From an uncultured Chlorobiota bacterium (GTDB lineage: Bacteria; Bacteroidota; Bacteroidia; Bacteroidales; JAADGE01): a DNA stretch of 62,907 nt. The translations under genes were made by a program, and so were the position numbers. The stretch lies in contig CAMZKL010000019.1 of the NCBI GenBank assembly GCA_947311255.1, forward strand, positions 1 through 62,907. Reading direction: 5' to 3'. This document shows positions 53,792 through 62,265 of this stretch, piece by piece (within the stretch, counting starts at the first letter, position 1; each line of letters opens with the position of its first letter). The notes below the pieces were generated by a model that searched no databases, was not told the origin of the DNA, and saw nothing but the letters and a program-made list of their open reading frames with translations.

Positions 53792-54184
53792 TTAGAAATC
53801 TTCTGCCGGATATTCTTTAATTTCAAAATCTAATTTGGAAACCAATTTTATTTCATCTCCACGTTCTTTGGACATTTCATCTCCTTCTTCATATAACCAG
53901 CTGATTTTTGCTTTTTGCCCTGTGTCGCTAATTTTTTCTAACAACATAATTATTTCCATAATTTGCCGTGCAGATGAAGAATTAAAATATTCTAAATCAA
54001 TAATAAAATCTGTAGATTTTAAAGGATTTTTAACATACTCTTCTAACCATTTATAAATTGGAGAATAAAACTCACCCGGATCTTCTACAATTGATCTTCC
54101 GGCAATTTTAAAAGTGTTATTTTCCTTATCTAAAATAATTTCCGGACTATTTTTAGTTTTTTCAAGTATTATTGCTTCTAACAT
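53792..54184 (-). CDS. SiaC-family regulatory phosphoprotein, paralogue 1
   Basis: 130 residues, starting two bases after the stop of the SiaB-like kinase gene, so the two are tightly coupled. Motifs: SPEIILDKENNTFKIAGRSI, EFYSPIYKWLEEYVKNP, DLEYFNSSSARQIMEI (N68, S69-S71, followed by A72-R73 as in classical SiaC) and ISWLYEEGDEMSKERGDE. It keeps the aromatic YFN before the Ser cluster, which makes it the copy nearest to the canonical family pattern. A phospho-switch partner of SiaB is the likely role. Confidence 0.9.
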   Translation of the reverse strand: MLEAIILEKTKNSPEIILDKENNTFKIAGRSIVEDPGEFYSPIYKWLEEYVKNPLKSTDFIIDLEYFNSSSARQIMEIIMLLEKISDTGQKAKISWLYEEGDEMSKERGDEIKLVSKLDFEIKEYPAEDF

Positions 54185-54186
54185 AA

Positions 54187-55272
54187 TTAAAAATTAACTG
54201 TTAATGAAAAGAAAGAGTAGTTGTTATTTATTTCTATAAATTCAAAATTTATTTTATCAGTAGTTTCACGTGCCAAATCAATAAGTCCAAGACCGGCACT
54301 TCCTGTTTTTGTTGATTTTCCTTCACGCAAATATTTTCTGTATAATTCGTTTAATTCTTCTTTTGTTTTGCTGTTTACCATTTCAATTTGGTTTTTTAAA
54401 TTTGCAACTTCATCTTTTGCAATAAAATTACCTGTTCCAATATGAAATTTATTATCATCAAATCCTATTTGAAAAATACCTTCTCTTTTATTATTTATTG
54501 GATATGCGTGTTTACTAATATTTTGAAGAATTTCAACAAGAAAATGAAATATTTTTTTATGAACTTTTAATGAAACATTTTGCATATTTTCTTCAACCAT
54601 TCTAAGCATGGGACCAACAGCTTCTTTGGAAAAATCGCCTTTATGCATCATCAAAATATTTTCATCTGCAACAATTTCTTGAACAAATTTTGCATCTGAA
54701 AGAGGTAATGGTTCTAAACCGTCATCAACTTTTGGGTTTTTAAGTTCTATTTGCATAAAAAACATTGATTGTTTTTCATCAACTTTAACAAAATCAAAAG
54801 GTAATTTTCCTTTTGTTTTTCTAACCATTTCAATAAAACCTAAACCAGCTCCACCTTTTTCACTTATTTGTTTATTTGTAAGAACTTCTCTATAAAGTTT
54901 ATTTAATTCAGATTTGTCGAGAGTGTTTACTCTTTCAAGTTTTTCTTTTACAGTTGGAATTTTATCATTATCAATTAAATTTGCAGAAATAATATAGAAA
55001 GTATCTCCTACATTTCTTGTCATAAAAAATTCACTGGTATCTTCTAAAATATCAGTTCCTTCTTGTTCAGAGTATCTTGATATATTTTGAAAACTTTCTA
55101 TCATTAAAAATGATAATTTATTTTTAAGTTTACTGTGCTCTTCTCCAATATTTTCTTTAAAAAGCTGAGTTGCAGTTGTCAGTACGTTATTTGTAAATCC
55201 TCCTCTGTAACTGAAACTGATATTGTCATTTTCAAGAAGTTTATAAAAATCATAAATTGTCTTTGTTGTCAT
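54187..55272 (-). CDS. SiaB-family protein kinase with two tandem kinase domains
   Basis: 361 residues built of two copies of a GHKL-type SiaB domain. First copy: N-box-like IESFQNISRYS (59-68), DTFYIISANLI and G-box GGAGLGFIEM (140-149). Second copy: VEILQNISKHAYP (246-258), NKFHIGTGNFI and GSAGLGLIDLARET (324-337). Both carry the Asn and glycine-rich loops for ATP. Classical SiaB is a single ~180-residue domain. It lies 55 bases after rlmD and two bases before the first SiaC gene on the same strand. Either both halves are active, perhaps on different SiaC proteins, or one is regulatory. Cytoplasmic. Confidence 0.88.
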   Translation of the reverse strand: MTTKTIYDFYKLLENDNISFSYRGGFTNNVLTTATQLFKENIGEEHSKLKNKLSFLMIESFQNISRYSEQEGTDILEDTSEFFMTRNVGDTFYIISANLIDNDKIPTVKEKLERVNTLDKSELNKLYREVLTNKQISEKGGAGLGFIEMVRKTKGKLPFDFVKVDEKQSMFFMQIELKNPKVDDGLEPLPLSDAKFVQEIVADENILMMHKGDFSKEAVGPMLRMVEENMQNVSLKVHKKIFHFLVEILQNISKHAYPINNKREGIFQIGFDDNKFHIGTGNFIAKDEVANLKNQIEMVNSKTKEELNELYRKYLREGKSTKTGSAGLGLIDLARETTDKINFEFIEINNNYSFFSLTVNF

Positions 55273-55327
55273 AATAGTAAATATTTGGGGTAAAAATATG
55301 ATTTTAAGACTTAAAAATAAAATTTTT

Positions 55328-56773
55328 TTACTTATTATTCATTTTTTTTTCTAATAATACAATATTTTCTATATGATGTGTGTGTGGAAACATATCAACC
55401 GGTTGCACTTTTTTAACATTATATTTTTCAGAAAACAATTCAATATCTCTTGCCTGAGTAGCAACATTGCAACTAACATAAACAATTTTTGAAGGAAAAG
55501 CATTTAAAATTGTTTGAACAACTTTTTTATGCATTCCTGCACGTGGCGGATCAATAATAATAGTGTCTGATTTCCCTTTTTCGTTCATAAACTCATCGGT
55601 TAAAATATCTTTCATATCTCCTGCATAAAATTCTGTATTTGTTATTGAATTTAATTTGGAATTTATTTTAGCATCAGAGATTGATTCTTTAACATATTCA
55701 ATCCCTATTACTTTTTTCACATCTTTTGCTATGAAATTTGCAATAGTTCCTGTTCCTGTATATAAATCATAAACAACTTCATTTTTTTTTAAGTCTGAAA
55801 AATCTTTGACTACATTATATAAATTGTATGCTTGTTTTGAATTTGTTTGATAAAAAGATTTAGGGCTTATTTTAAATATTATATCATCCATTTTTTCTGT
55901 AATATGGTCTTTTCCTTTGTAATGAATAACATTTTGGTCATTTATACTGTCATTAAGTTTCTCATTTACAACATAGTTAATTGAAGTAATTTCAGGAAAT
56001 CTTTCAGAAACTGCATCTAGTAATTTCTTTATTTTTTCTATTTCATTATGATAAAATGTTGGAATAATCATTATTTCTCCAGTTGAACTTGTTCTTATTA
56101 TTAAAGTTCTTAAAAATCCTATTTTTTTATAATGATTAAAAAATTCATAATTATTTTCAATAGCAAAATCTCTTATAAACAATCTAATACTATTTGAAGG
56201 CTCTGCTTGAAGCCAACATTTTTCAATATCCAATATTTTATCATATTTTCCCGGAATATGAAATCCTATTCCTTTAAAACGTTTAATTTCAATGTCTGCA
56301 TCAACTTCTTTTTGAGTTATCCAGCGTGTATTTGTAAAAGTATATTCTAACTTATTTCTATAAAAAGTTATTTCTGGTGCTTTTAAAACAGGTTTTATTT
56401 CAGGAAAATCAATTTTTCCTATTCTTTTTAAAGTTTCAGAAACTTGTTTATGTTTATAAAAAACTTGATCTTCATAACTTAATTGCTGACGTGTGCAGCC
56501 ACCACAAACACCAAAGTGTTCACAAAACGGCTCTGTTCTTTTTTCAGAATATTTATGAAATTTAACAGGGTATCCTTCTCGGTAGGTTTTCTTTTTTTTA
56601 TTGATTTGAACATCTACAATATCTCCGGGAACAACTTTACTAACAAAAATAGTTAGATCTCCTTTTTCATGGTCATTACTTTTTACTTTTCCTACTGCTT
56701 TTCCTTCTATTGCAAGGTCTATAATTTCAACTTGCTCATATCTTGGGTATCTACTTTTTCGCTTTCTTGCCAT
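55328..56773 (-). CDS. rlmD: 23S rRNA (uracil-C5)-methyltransferase, RlmD family
   Basis: 481 residues. SAM-dependent methylation of U1939-type uracil in 23S rRNA. The N-terminal TRAM domain (VEIIDLAIEGKAVGKV ... VSKVVPGDIVDVQI) precedes the [4Fe-4S] cysteines in FCEHFGVCGGCTRQQ. The methyltransferase half has YQTNSKQAYNLYNVV, the SAM loop VVYDLYTGTGTIANFI, IIIDPPRAGMH and the catalytic Cys in IVYVSCNVATQARD. The final motif MFPHTHHIENIVLLEK is complete. Bacteroidota can have more than one paralogue, so the exact uracil target is not certain. It leads a minus-strand run with the siaB/siaC genes. Confidence 0.92.
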   Translation of the reverse strand: MARKRKSRYPRYEQVEIIDLAIEGKAVGKVKSNDHEKGDLTIFVSKVVPGDIVDVQINKKKKTYREGYPVKFHKYSEKRTEPFCEHFGVCGGCTRQQLSYEDQVFYKHKQVSETLKRIGKIDFPEIKPVLKAPEITFYRNKLEYTFTNTRWITQKEVDADIEIKRFKGIGFHIPGKYDKILDIEKCWLQAEPSNSIRLFIRDFAIENNYEFFNHYKKIGFLRTLIIRTSSTGEIMIIPTFYHNEIEKIKKLLDAVSERFPEITSINYVVNEKLNDSINDQNVIHYKGKDHITEKMDDIIFKISPKSFYQTNSKQAYNLYNVVKDFSDLKKNEVVYDLYTGTGTIANFIAKDVKKVIGIEYVKESISDAKINSKLNSITNTEFYAGDMKDILTDEFMNEKGKSDTIIIDPPRAGMHKKVVQTILNAFPSKIVYVSCNVATQARDIELFSEKYNVKKVQPVDMFPHTHHIENIVLLEKKMNNK

Positions 56774-56813
56774 TACATTTTATATCGAAACCTTAATTTT
56801 TTAAAATAAATCG

Positions 56814-56821
56814 CAAAGATA
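56814..56821 (-). promoter_or_regulatory. -7 promoter element TATCTTTGC for the rlmD-siaB-siaC run
   Basis: Minus-strand TATCTTTG followed by C, 41 bases before the ATG at 56773. It faces away from the plus-strand element at 56837-56844. Confidence 0.6.
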
Positions 56822-56836
56822 TTATTTAATTTTCAT

Positions 56837-56844
56837 TATCTTTG
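56837..56844 (+). promoter_or_regulatory. -7 promoter element TATCTTTGGC for ygfK
   Basis: Plus-strand TATCTTTG 19 bases before the ATG at 56863; the resulting leader is only about a dozen bases. Confidence 0.6.
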
Positions 56845-56862
56845 GCATCCTAATAAAAAAAT

Positions 56863-59800
56863 ATGACTGATAGATTTTCACCTACTCCAATAAAGCAACT
56901 TTTACAAATTATTGTAAAACAGTTAGATACAACAAATGAGCTGTTTGGAATTCAAAAGGAATTATTTTTCTTTCCTAACAAAAATGATAGTTTCCGTTCA
57001 TATCGTTTCGGGAAACTTTTAGAAACACCTCTTGGCGTTGCAGCAGGACCACATACACAACTTTCGCAAAATATTATAGCTGCATGGATTACAGGAGCAA
57101 GATATATGGAACTAAAAACAATTCAAACTCTTGATGAACTTGATGTTTCAAAACCTTGTATTGATATGCAAGACGAAGGTTATAATTGCGAATGGTCGCA
57201 AGAATTAAAATTGCATCAATCATTTGACGAATATTTAAATGCTTGGATTATTATTCATATTTTAAAAGATAAATTAAAGATAGGAACTAATAAAGAACCC
57301 GGTTTTATTTTTAATATGAGTGCAGGATATGATTTAAAAGGAATAATGGAAAATAATGTTCAATGGTTTTTTGATAAAATGCTAGATGCTTCAAATGAAT
57401 TAGATAAGAAAATTAATGAAATAAAAGATATTTATCCAAATGTTGTAAATATTAATATTAGTCCAAAAATAACAAATAATATTACTTTATCTACAATGCA
57501 CGGTTGCCCTCCCGAAGAAATTGAACAAATAGGAGAATATCTTATTTCTAAAAGAAAAATTCATACCACAATTAAACTAAACCCTACTTTATTAGGAAAA
57601 GAAGAATTACAATCAATTATAACAAACTCCGGCTTTAATACTTTTGTTCCTGATGAAGCATTTGCACATGATGTAAAATACCCTGATGCAGTTGCATTTA
57701 TTAAAAATTTAACAGAAAAAGCAAAAGAAAACAATCTGTTTTTTGGTTTAAAACTTACAAATACTCTTGAAGCAAAAAATAATAAAGATGTTTTCCCTGA
57801 AAATGAAAAAATGATGTATGCAAGTGGGAAAGTATTACATCCAATATCTATAAATGTTGCCCGTAAACTTCAAAATGAATTTAATGGTAAACTTGATTTG
57901 TCTTTCTCAGGTGGCTCAGATGCTATAAATATTAACGACACCTTAAAATGTGGGTTGTTTCCTGTAACAATTTGTTCTGATTTACTAAAACCGGGAGGAT
58001 ATGGAAGACTAGCACAATACATTACAAATATTAAAAATTGCAAAGTAATTGATGGAAAGTCCGGTTTAGAATTTTTAAATAATTATGCTGATGAAGTTTT
58101 AACTTCTAAAAGATATAAAAAAGATAGTCCACACGACCCAAGCATAAAAACTTTTAGACCCTTAGGAAGTTTTGATTGTTCATACGCTCCATGCGAAGAT
58201 ACTTGCCCCACAAATCAAGGCATACCTTCATATATGTATTTTACAGCAAAAGGTGAGTTCGAAAAAGCCTATGAAGTAATAAAAGAAACAAACCCTTTCC
58301 CTAATGCAACAGGAATGGTTTGCGACCATACTTGCCAAACAAAATGCACAAGGATAAATTATGATAGTTCATTGTTAATCAGAGATATAAAGCGATTTGT
58401 TGTAGAAATCCATAATGCACATCTTAATCCTGAAGTATGTATTGCTGATGATTTCAGAAACTTACAATCTAACGGAAAAAAAATATCAATTATTGGTGCA
58501 GGACCATCAGGACTATCGGCTGCATATTTTCTTAAAAAAGCTGGTTTTGATGTAGAAATTTTTGAAGCAAAATCAAAAGCCGGAGGAATGGTTTCTGCGG
58601 CAATCCCTAAATTCAGATTAAAAGACAGCTCAACAGAAATCGATGTAAACTCAATAACAGACTTAGGAGTTAAAATTTATTATAATCAAAAAATTAATAA
58701 AGATATTTTTCAAAATATTAAAGAAAAAAGTGATTTTGTTTTCATTGCAGCAGGAGCACAAGATGCCTATAAACTAAATATTAAAGGCTCTGATACGAAA
58801 GGTGTTTTAAATCCTCTTAAATTTTTGTTTTCTGTTAAAGAAGGTAAAAAAACAGATGCAGGAAAAAATATTATAATTATAGGTGGAGGAAATACTGCAA
58901 TGGATGCAGCAAGGACTTCATATCGTTTAGTTGGAGAAAAAGGAAAAGTAACAATTGTTTACAGAAGAACAATTAAACAAATGCCAGCAGAATACAAAGA
59001 AATTAAAGATGTTCTTGATGAAGGTATTGAAATATTAGAATTGGTTTCACCTATTGAAATAATTAAAAAAGATAATAAAGTTTCAGCATTAAAATGTATT
59101 AAAATGAAACTTGGTAAAAAAGATGCAAGTGGAAGAGCTAGACCAATAGAAATTGAAGGCTCTGAGTTTGAAATACAGTGTGATACAATTGTTCCAGCAA
59201 TAGGACAAAGTCTTTCTATTGATTTCGCAGAAAAAAACAATCTTAGAACGAAAGAAAATTCTTACGAAACAAAATTAAAAAATGTATTTATAGGAGGTGA
59301 TGCTATGAGAGGTGCTTCAACATTAATAAATGGAGTAGGGGACGGACGTAAAGTTGCTCAAGAAATTATTGATAAAGTTGGAATTGACTATGATACAAGG
59401 CCAAAAAATATTAGGAGAGAACGAAAATCTTTAACAGAATTAATGCTTAAAAAAACAAAACGTATTGAAGCAGTAAAAGTCAAAGAAACTAATTTAGCCG
59501 ACCGTAAAAACTTTAATCTTGTTAGTTCTGTTTTATCAAAAGAAGAAGCAATTGAAGAAGCATCTAGATGTTTGCTTTGCGATGAAGTATGTAATATTTG
59601 CACTACTCTTTGTCCAAATCTTGCTTTGCAATACTTTGAAATAGAGCCTGTTAAATATTACTTGCAAAAAATTGAAAACCAAGAAATAGTTAATGACCAT
59701 GTTTTTGAAGTATCACAAGAATCGCAAATTATTCATCTTGCAGATTGGTGCAATCAGTGTGCAAATTGCGATACTTTTTGTCCTAGTTCAGGAGCTCCAT

Positions 59801-60087
59801 ATAAAGTAAAACCTCATTTATATTTGAATAAAACTACTTTTGCAAAAGAAAGAGACGGCTATTATTTTGATAAAGAAAATCAAACTTTACTAGCAAAAGA
59901 AAGCGGCTTTGATTTTAGCTTATGTGATAAAGAAAATTATTTTTTGTATCAATCAGATAATTTTATTGCAAAACTAGATAAATCAACTTTAAAAATTTTA
60001 AAATATACAGGAGCTGAAAATCAAGAATACGATTTGGAAAAAGCTGCCGAAATGAGTATTATTTTAAAAGGAGTTGAAAATTTTTAA
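56863..60087 (+). CDS. ygfK: YgfK-type iron-sulfur flavoprotein (putative selenate reductase subunit)
   Basis: 1074 residues, near the E. coli YgfK length. An N-terminal dihydroorotate-dehydrogenase-like TIM barrel (~1-420; LETPLGVAAGPHTQLSQNI, VNINISPKITNNITL, TMHGCPPEEIEQI, LSFSGGSDAININD) precedes a GltD-like part: FDCSYAPCEDTCPTNQGIPS and CDHTCQTKC (Fe-S), FAD loop IIGAGPSGLSAAYFLK, NAD loop IIGGGNTAMDAARTS and AIGQSLSIDF. C-terminal cysteine clusters CLLCDEVCNICTTLC and CNQCANCDTFC suit two 4Fe-4S centres. YgfK is implicated in anaerobic selenium-dependent purine catabolism in E. coli. It probably moves electrons from NAD(P)H to a partner not present in this window. Confidence 0.92.
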   Translation: MTDRFSPTPIKQLLQIIVKQLDTTNELFGIQKELFFFPNKNDSFRSYRFGKLLETPLGVAAGPHTQLSQNIIAAWITGARYMELKTIQTLDELDVSKPCIDMQDEGYNCEWSQELKLHQSFDEYLNAWIIIHILKDKLKIGTNKEPGFIFNMSAGYDLKGIMENNVQWFFDKMLDASNELDKKINEIKDIYPNVVNINISPKITNNITLSTMHGCPPEEIEQIGEYLISKRKIHTTIKLNPTLLGKEELQSIITNSGFNTFVPDEAFAHDVKYPDAVAFIKNLTEKAKENNLFFGLKLTNTLEAKNNKDVFPENEKMMYASGKVLHPISINVARKLQNEFNGKLDLSFSGGSDAININDTLKCGLFPVTICSDLLKPGGYGRLAQYITNIKNCKVIDGKSGLEFLNNYADEVLTSKRYKKDSPHDPSIKTFRPLGSFDCSYAPCEDTCPTNQGIPSYMYFTAKGEFEKAYEVIKETNPFPNATGMVCDHTCQTKCTRINYDSSLLIRDIKRFVVEIHNAHLNPEVCIADDFRNLQSNGKKISIIGAGPSGLSAAYFLKKAGFDVEIFEAKSKAGGMVSAAIPKFRLKDSSTEIDVNSITDLGVKIYYNQKINKDIFQNIKEKSDFVFIAAGAQDAYKLNIKGSDTKGVLNPLKFLFSVKEGKKTDAGKNIIIIGGGNTAMDAARTSYRLVGEKGKVTIVYRRTIKQMPAEYKEIKDVLDEGIEILELVSPIEIIKKDNKVSALKCIKMKLGKKDASGRARPIEIEGSEFEIQCDTIVPAIGQSLSIDFAEKNNLRTKENSYETKLKNVFIGGDAMRGASTLINGVGDGRKVAQEIIDKVGIDYDTRPKNIRRERKSLTELMLKKTKRIEAVKVKETNLADRKNFNLVSSVLSKEEAIEEASRCLLCDEVCNICTTLCPNLALQYFEIEPVKYYLQKIENQEIVNDHVFEVSQESQIIHLADWCNQCANCDTFCPSSGAPYKVKPHLYLNKTTFAKERDGYYFDKENQTLLAKESGFDFSLCDKENYFLYQSDNFIAKLDKSTLKILKYTGAENQEYDLEKAAEMSIILKGVENF

Positions 60088-60142
60088 GAATAAAGTTATC
60101 ATCTAAATTGTGCTAGAACCAATTATTAAAAGACCCCTATAT

Positions 60143-60892
60143 CTATTTCATAATTCGTGTTAAACTATCGCATTCAATTTTTTGATTACTGACTTTATAC
60201 TTTGTTCCGCAATTATGATAAAAATGCCACCATTCTGAATTTATTCCTTTAAAATTATGTTTCTCCATAAATTTTCTTAAAAACAAGCGGTTATTTGTAA
60301 CAGTTTCTGACACTTCTCTTGAAAAAGTTCGACTTTTTCTGCTGAAATCATCAAAATTTGTTCCCATATTAATCTCATTTCCTTGGAAATCAGTTAAAGT
60401 TAAATCAACAGCACTACCTCTGTTATGTCTTGAACCTGTGGAAGGATTTGCAACTAAGCCAACAACTGGTACTTTTTTCCACATTATTTTTTGAACAGAA
60501 AGAGGTCTGTAACAATCAAACAATTTTATTTTGTATCCTATTGATTTTAAGTCATTTTGAACTTTTAGCAAATCTTTTAAAACCTCATATCTTAACAAGC
60601 ATTTAGCACATGGATATAGAATTGTATCAACAAAATTATCTTTTGTTGCATATTTTAGATCAAGAATAAAATCTTTTGAAAAAAGTTTAATGTCTACTAA
60701 ATCTTCATTTTTAAAATTTGAATTTAATGTATCTAAAAGTCTAGGTTTAGGTATAAGTTTATTAACTTTTAAACTTTTTTTGTTCATAACTTTTTTTGCT
60801 AAAATCGGCTTATTATTCTCTATTTGTTTTTCATTACATGAATAAATAAAAACAAATAGGAATATTACGAAAACTGTTTTTACAAAAATCAT
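60143..60892 (-). CDS. VanX/DdpX-like D-Ala-D-Ala dipeptidase lipoprotein
   Basis: 249 residues. Lipoprotein leader FVKTVFVIFLFVFIYSC with lipidated Cys 19. The M15D zinc-dipeptidase core shows LDLKYATKDNFVDTILYP, YKIKLFDCYRPLSVQKIMW (with the conserved Arg), the zinc motif GSRHNRGSAVDLTL (His and Asp) and INSEWWHFYH (catalytic Glu, zinc His). All ligands are present. The enzyme cleaves D-alanyl-D-alanine in the periplasm, here more likely for peptidoglycan recycling than for vancomycin resistance, since no vanHA genes are near. Confidence 0.92.
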   Translation of the reverse strand: MIFVKTVFVIFLFVFIYSCNEKQIENNKPILAKKVMNKKSLKVNKLIPKPRLLDTLNSNFKNEDLVDIKLFSKDFILDLKYATKDNFVDTILYPCAKCLLRYEVLKDLLKVQNDLKSIGYKIKLFDCYRPLSVQKIMWKKVPVVGLVANPSTGSRHNRGSAVDLTLTDFQGNEINMGTNFDDFSRKSRTFSREVSETVTNNRLFLRKFMEKHNFKGINSEWWHFYHNCGTKYKVSNQKIECDSLTRIMK

Positions 60893-60919
60893 ACAGTAAA
60901 ATTAAAAAATTATAATTAA

Positions 60920-61043
60920 TATGAAACACCCATGACTATAGTTCAGCATTATAACTACTTGCAGAACAAATCTAATGCTCCTATGTGCAGAGCAAAATAA
61001 TTATTATAAATACACAGGTAACTTGTTTAGTATCAGTTAATTG
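60920..61043 (+). repeat. dispersed intergenic element, copy B (two predicted hairpins)
   Basis: Second copy of the element at 3799-3934, upstream of the BtuF-like gene. Hairpin 1 pairs GTTCaGCA (60941-60948) with TGCaGAAC (60960-60967) around an A-A mismatch. Hairpin 2 pairs TGCTC (60976-60980) with GAGCA (60990-60994). Where copy A differs, the pairs become T-G wobbles. The sequence between and after the hairpins is also similar. Confidence 0.6.
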
Positions 61044-61058
61044 TTAAATTTTAAAAAA

Positions 61059-62201
61059 ATGAAAATACAATATTTAGCTTTCTTATTATCTTTAGTTTTT
61101 ATATTTTCTTGTTCAGAACATGAACAAAAAAAGACAATATTAAAAAAACAAAACTTAAGTTATGATAATTTAGAGGCAAAACTTTTTAAAACTCATGAAA
61201 TTGATGATATTAAAATAATTTCAATTTTTAATAAAAAAGGAACACTTAAAAATAAATATTATTTAATTTCAAAAGAAAAAGCTATCCCTGATTCATTAAA
61301 AAATAAAAATATTATTAGAACTCCCGTAAAACGAGTTATATGTCTTTCAACTACACATTTAGCATTTATTGACCTTCTAAATGAAACAAAAACTATAAAA
61401 GCAGTTTCTGGAAGTAAGTATATATATAATCCTAAAATTAGAAAAGGAATTAAAAATAAGAAAATTTTTGACGTAGGCTATGATAGTTCTCTTGATTTTG
61501 AATTGCTATTAAAATTAAAACCTGACATGGTAACTGTGTATGATATTAACGGTACAATTTCACCAACAATTAATAAACTTAAAAAATTTAAGATTCCAGT
61601 TGTACAAATAAATGAATATATTGAAAGTACACCATTAGGACAAGCAGAATGGCTTATGTTCTTTGCTGAATTTTATAACAAACAAAAATTTGCAAAAAAA
61701 AAATTCCTTAATATTTATAATTCCTATAATGAATTAAAAACACAAACTAATTCTATTAAATATAAGCCATCAATTTTATTAAATATGCCATGGAAAGGAA
61801 CTTGGTATATCCCAGGAGGAAATTCAAATATTGCTCAATTAATTAATGATGCAGGAGGCAACTATTTATGGAAAGAAAGTAAAGAGAAACATAATATTCC
61901 ACTTAATATTGAAGATGTTTATTTGCTTGGTAATAAGGCAGATATATGGTTAAATCCCGGTCAAGCAAAATCAATAAAAGATATAATAGATACAGATTTT
62001 AGATTAGCAAAATTTGATGCTGTAAAAAATATGAATGTTTATAATAGAAATAAAAGGCTCAATGAACTTGGCGGAAATGATTATATGGAATCAGGAACTG
62101 TTAGACCAGATATAGTCTTAAAAGATTTAATAAATATTTTACATCCTAATATTTTGAATGATACAGTTCAATTTTACTATAAGAAAGTCATAAGCAGATA
62201 A
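61059..62201 (+). CDS. BtuF/FepB-like ABC transporter substrate-binding lipoprotein
   Basis: 380 residues from ATG 61059 (a TTG at 61041 is open in frame but lengthens the signal needlessly). Lipobox LVFIFSC. The helical-backbone binding-protein fold begins at VKRVICLSTTHLAFIDLL, then DVGYDSSLDFELLLKLKPDMVTVYD, IPVVQINEYIES and, in the second lobe, GTWYIPGGNSNIAQLINDAG with IWLNPGQAKSI. This class delivers corrinoids, haem or ferric siderophores to an inner-membrane ABC importer. No permease or ATPase gene is adjacent. The BtuB-like receptor 58 kb away and the shared upstream repeat hint at a corrinoid role; this is inference. Confidence 0.85.
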   Translation: MKIQYLAFLLSLVFIFSCSEHEQKKTILKKQNLSYDNLEAKLFKTHEIDDIKIISIFNKKGTLKNKYYLISKEKAIPDSLKNKNIIRTPVKRVICLSTTHLAFIDLLNETKTIKAVSGSKYIYNPKIRKGIKNKKIFDVGYDSSLDFELLLKLKPDMVTVYDINGTISPTINKLKKFKIPVVQINEYIESTPLGQAEWLMFFAEFYNKQKFAKKKFLNIYNSYNELKTQTNSIKYKPSILLNMPWKGTWYIPGGNSNIAQLINDAGGNYLWKESKEKHNIPLNIEDVYLLGNKADIWLNPGQAKSIKDIIDTDFRLAKFDAVKNMNVYNRNKRLNELGGNDYMESGTVRPDIVLKDLINILHPNILNDTVQFYYKKVISR

Positions 62202-62208
62202 GTATATA

Positions 62209-62252
62209 AAAAAAAATACTTTGCATAAATAAGTTTATACAAAGTATTTTTT
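62209..62252. terminator. bidirectional terminator between btuF-like gene and argF/arcB
   Basis: AAAAAATACTTTG (62211-62223) pairs with CAAAGTATTTTTT (62240-62252). The A run and T run make it work in both directions for the two convergent genes. Confidence 0.85.
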
Positions 62253-62265
62253 GTAATACAAACAA

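Noticed and set aside
60143..60892. Vancomycin resistance gene vanX
   Set aside because: The catalytic motifs fit, but no vanH, vanA or regulator genes are nearby and the protein is a lipoprotein; a housekeeping D-Ala-D-Ala dipeptidase is more likely.
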